Below are positions 12,465-12,619 of a stretch of DNA of 12,619 bases, piece by piece. The notes under the pieces are model-generated. The model saw only the letters and a program-made list of their open reading frames with translations, did not search any database and had not been told where the DNA came from. A program made the translations under genes and the position numbers. Origin of the DNA: Treponema sp. (lineage in GTDB: Bacteria; Spirochaetota; Spirochaetia; Treponematales; Breznakiellaceae); the NCBI GenBank assembly GCA_031264475.1, contig JAISEA010000065.1, positions 1 through 12,619 of the forward strand, written 5' to 3'. Each line of letters starts with the position of its first letter. The stretch's first letter is position 1.

Positions 12465-12619
12465 ATGAAACCAAAGCAATTTCCACGGCAGTCCCATAGT
12501 ATAGGTATGAGAAGCTTACGAAGACTCCTCTACGGAGCGACCTACCACGTCACGTCAAAAATTGACCATGACGACATGATCCTTCTTGATCCCCGATTCA
12601 AGAAGCTCTTACTTTTTTT
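12465..12619 (+). CDS. Putative REP-associated tyrosine transposase (RAYT, Y1/TnpA_REP family), N-terminal fragment
   Basis: Fifty-one codons are visible before the right edge. RAYTs are single-strand HUH/Y1-type nucleases related to IS200/IS605 transposases and are thought to process REP elements. The visible peptide contains RRLLYGATYHVTSKIDHDDM, followed by ILLDPRFKKLLLF. It matches the start of this family, where a basic stretch is followed by GA-x-YHV-T-x-[RK], then a methionine/leucine strand and an F/L-rich helix. The HUH motif and catalytic tyrosine would lie outside the window and cannot be checked. GGAGG directly abuts ATG 12465, which is too close for ideal use. ATG 12507, giving MRSLRRLLYG, is an alternative start and better resembles family N-termini. 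It is the only plus-strand gene here. A REP-like word lies upstream. Confidence 0.66.
   Translation, partial: MKPKQFPRQSHSIGMRSLRRLLYGATYHVTSKIDHDDMILLDPRFKKLLLF

Overview
The window looks like part of a spirochaete chromosome, most probably Treponema-like. This is an inference from protein style: a small two-cluster ferredoxin, PEGA-domain and HEAT-repeat exported proteins, relaxed lipoproteins, and many short palindromic repeats. No rRNA or other decisive taxonomic marker is present. All complete genes run on the minus strand. The only plus-strand gene is a truncated one at the right edge.

Reading in the direction of transcription (right to left), the layout is as follows. An exported HEAT-like protein (11332-12027) is followed by a perfect inverted pair of a 13-nt REP-like word. 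Next come a ferredoxin gene with a near-consensus promoter (10995-11165), and a three-gene envelope/signalling operon: M23 peptidase, PEGA-domain exported protein and hybrid sensor kinase (5867-10863). A 450-base repeat-rich spacer follows. Then come a flavodoxin-like/adenine phosphoribosyltransferase fusion with a strong promoter nine bases from its GTG start (4494-5414), a low-GC restriction endonuclease/adenine methyltransferase pair (2471-4365), and the lysine/diaminopimelate genes lysC-dapB-dapA (dapA runs off the left edge).

The most unusual aspect is the density and organisation of short repeats. (i) The 13-nt word GGTGCCAGACACC occurs perfectly or nearly so at four places, one of them just upstream of the N-terminus of what appears to be a REP-associated tyrosine transposase (RAYT, Y1 family) starting at 12465. 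(ii) A roughly 33-bp palindromic repeat sits exactly at the 3' ends of genes. It supplies C-terminal codons and stop codons to two unrelated proteins in two different reading frames. (iii) About ten tandem copies of a 21-bp hairpin-forming unit lie at 12168-12398. (iv) A degenerate TCTGACACC series fills the spacer upstream of the phosphoribosyltransferase gene. A RAYT with cognate REP-like elements is the simplest framework for family (i). Whether the other families belong to it cannot be decided from this window.

Functionally, lysC, dapB and dapA form a contiguous pathway segment from aspartate. The restriction-modification pair is coupled by a 4-base ATGA overlap and looks horizontally acquired. 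The M23/PEGA/kinase operon suggests coupled cell-wall remodelling and envelope sensing, which is an inference from gene order.
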